Assembly: GCA_021790035.1 (NCBI GenBank)
Contig: JAJYIO010000149.1
Span: forward strand, 1 to 6,562
Reading direction: 5' to 3'
DNA from: a bacterium
GTDB taxonomy: Bacteria; Cyanobacteriota; Sericytochromatia; S15B-MN24; VGJW01
DNA length: 6,562 nucleotides
The translations under genes and the position numbers were made by a program. The notes under the pieces are model-generated. The model did not search any database. It had not been told where the DNA came from and was given only the letters and a program-made list of their open reading frames with translations. This document shows, one piece after another, positions 5,819-6,562 of this stretch (its first letter is position 1; each line of letters begins with the position of its first letter).

Positions 5819-6562
5819 ATGACGCTCAGAGACTGGTTCGCCGATCGGGCGCGTAGCCGGCAGCTGGTGGACTCCGACCGGATCCGCCGGGAGATGCCGG
5901 ATGGACTGTGGACCAAGTGTAACCACTGCTCGGCACCCCTCTACAACAAGGATCTGGAGGCCAACCTCCACGTTTGCCCCAAGTGCGGTTACCACTTCCG
6001 GGTTTCGGCCTGGATGCGGATCGAGCAGCTGGTGGACGAGGGCACGTTCAGCCAGACCCATGCCTCCGTCCGCTCGACCGATCCCCTGAGCTTCGTCGAT
6101 ACCAAGCCCTACAAGGTGCGGCTCGAGGACAGCTACGCTCGCCTCGGCGATGGCGACGGAGTGATCACGGGCTCGGCCGACATCGAGGGCACGAACATCC
6201 AGCTGGCGGTCATGGACTTCGCGTTCATGGGCGGGTCGATGGGTTCGGCCGTCGGCGAGAAGATCACCCGGACGATCGAGGATGCCCACCAGGCGCACCG
6301 CCCCCTGATCATCGTCACCGCATCGGGCGGGGCGCGCATGCAGGAAGGCACCCTGTCTTTGATGCAGATGGCCAAGACGTCGTCCGCACTGGCTCGGTTC
6401 GCCGAGGACGGCGGGCTGTACGTGGCGATCCTCGCCGACCCCACGACCGGCGGGGTCTCGGCCTCCTTTGCCACCCTGGCCGACATCCTCATCTCGGAGC
6501 CTGGGGCCGTCATCGGCTTTGCCGGTCGGCGCGTGATCGAGCAGACGATTCGCCAGAAGGCG
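5819..6562 (+). CDS. accD: Acetyl-CoA carboxylase carboxyltransferase subunit beta (runs off right edge)
   Basis: 248 codons are visible, without a stop, of a family usually about 280-305 residues long, so only the C-terminal tail is missing. The protein is the beta half of the carboxyltransferase, which with AccA moves the carboxyl group from carboxybiotin on AccB to acetyl-CoA, giving malonyl-CoA for fatty acid synthesis in the cytoplasm. The N-terminus MTLRDWF is typical. A four-cysteine zinc ribbon is complete (C34, C37, C53, C56). The crotonase-like core shows 'DFAFMGGSMGSAVGEKI', ASGGARMQEG (168-177) and DPTTGGVSASFA (207-218), the conserved glycine-rich turns that shape the acyl-CoA site. 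The start is supported by AGGA (5806-5809) nine bases upstream; a GTG at 5801 is an in-frame but less likely alternative. Whether accA follows cannot be seen. The gene is divergent from the KGG gene. Confidence 0.98.
   Translation, partial: MTLRDWFADRARSRQLVDSDRIRREMPDGLWTKCNHCSAPLYNKDLEANLHVCPKCGYHFRVSAWMRIEQLVDEGTFSQTHASVRSTDPLSFVDTKPYKVRLEDSYARLGDGDGVITGSADIEGTNIQLAVMDFAFMGGSMGSAVGEKITRTIEDAHQAHRPLIIVTASGGARMQEGTLSLMQMAKTSSALARFAEDGGLYVAILADPTTGGVSASFATLADILISEPGAVIGFAGRRVIEQTIRQKA

Noticed and set aside
5717..6298. Minus-strand open frame (193 codons) overlapping accD
   Set aside because: It is antisense to a clearly recognised accD and has no domain of its own.

Overview
The window (6562 bases, GC-rich, roughly two thirds G+C by eye) is bacterial. 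It holds five protein-coding genes, two of them cut by the window edges, and no rRNA, tRNA, CRISPR array or mobile element that I can see. The marker-like gene is accD (acetyl-CoA carboxylase carboxyltransferase beta). An exported protein at the left edge may belong to an outer-membrane family, which would suit a Gram-negative-type envelope. High GC, a large SpoIIE-type phosphatase and a KGG-repeat stress protein would fit an environmental lineage such as non-photosynthetic relatives of Cyanobacteria (Sericytochromatia-like), Chloroflexota or Deinococcota. I cannot decide the phylum from the sequence alone.

Layout. Bases 1-319 (minus) encode the first 106 residues of a secreted protein with a clear signal peptide. 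Bases 320-744 form a long divergent intergenic region with two 8-bp inverted repeats, a C-rich hairpin and an A/T-rich TTAA cluster. Bases 745-2643 (plus) encode a 632-residue protein whose middle is a zinc metalloprotease domain resembling anthrax lethal factor: HEIGH, then a tyrosine and glutamate spaced as in the toxin. After a 109-base gap with a small hairpin, 2753-5338 (plus) encodes an 861-residue membrane-bound PP2C/SpoIIE phosphatase with a PDZ-like segment, about ten membrane segments and a GAF domain. Converging on it, 22 bases away, is a minus-strand KGG-repeat (GsiB-like) stress protein, 5361-5666. It has its own recognisable promoter and Shine-Dalgarno site. Bases 5667-5818 form a second divergent region with a perfect 16-bp palindrome and a second 13-base dyad. 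accD starts at 5819 and runs off the right edge after 248 codons.

How the genes may work together. The metalloprotease and phosphatase genes are co-directional and could be co-transcribed, but a 109-base gap is not strong evidence. SpoIIE phosphatases commonly act on anti-sigma-factor antagonists in partner-switching stress control, and the B. subtilis KGG protein GsiB is a general-stress product. The juxtaposition is therefore suggestive, but no anti-sigma factor, antagonist or sigma factor is visible here. accD is probably an unrelated housekeeping neighbour. The most unusual item is the lethal-factor-like protease, which carries an apparently intact catalytic site, no signal peptide and an unrecognised helical C-terminal half.
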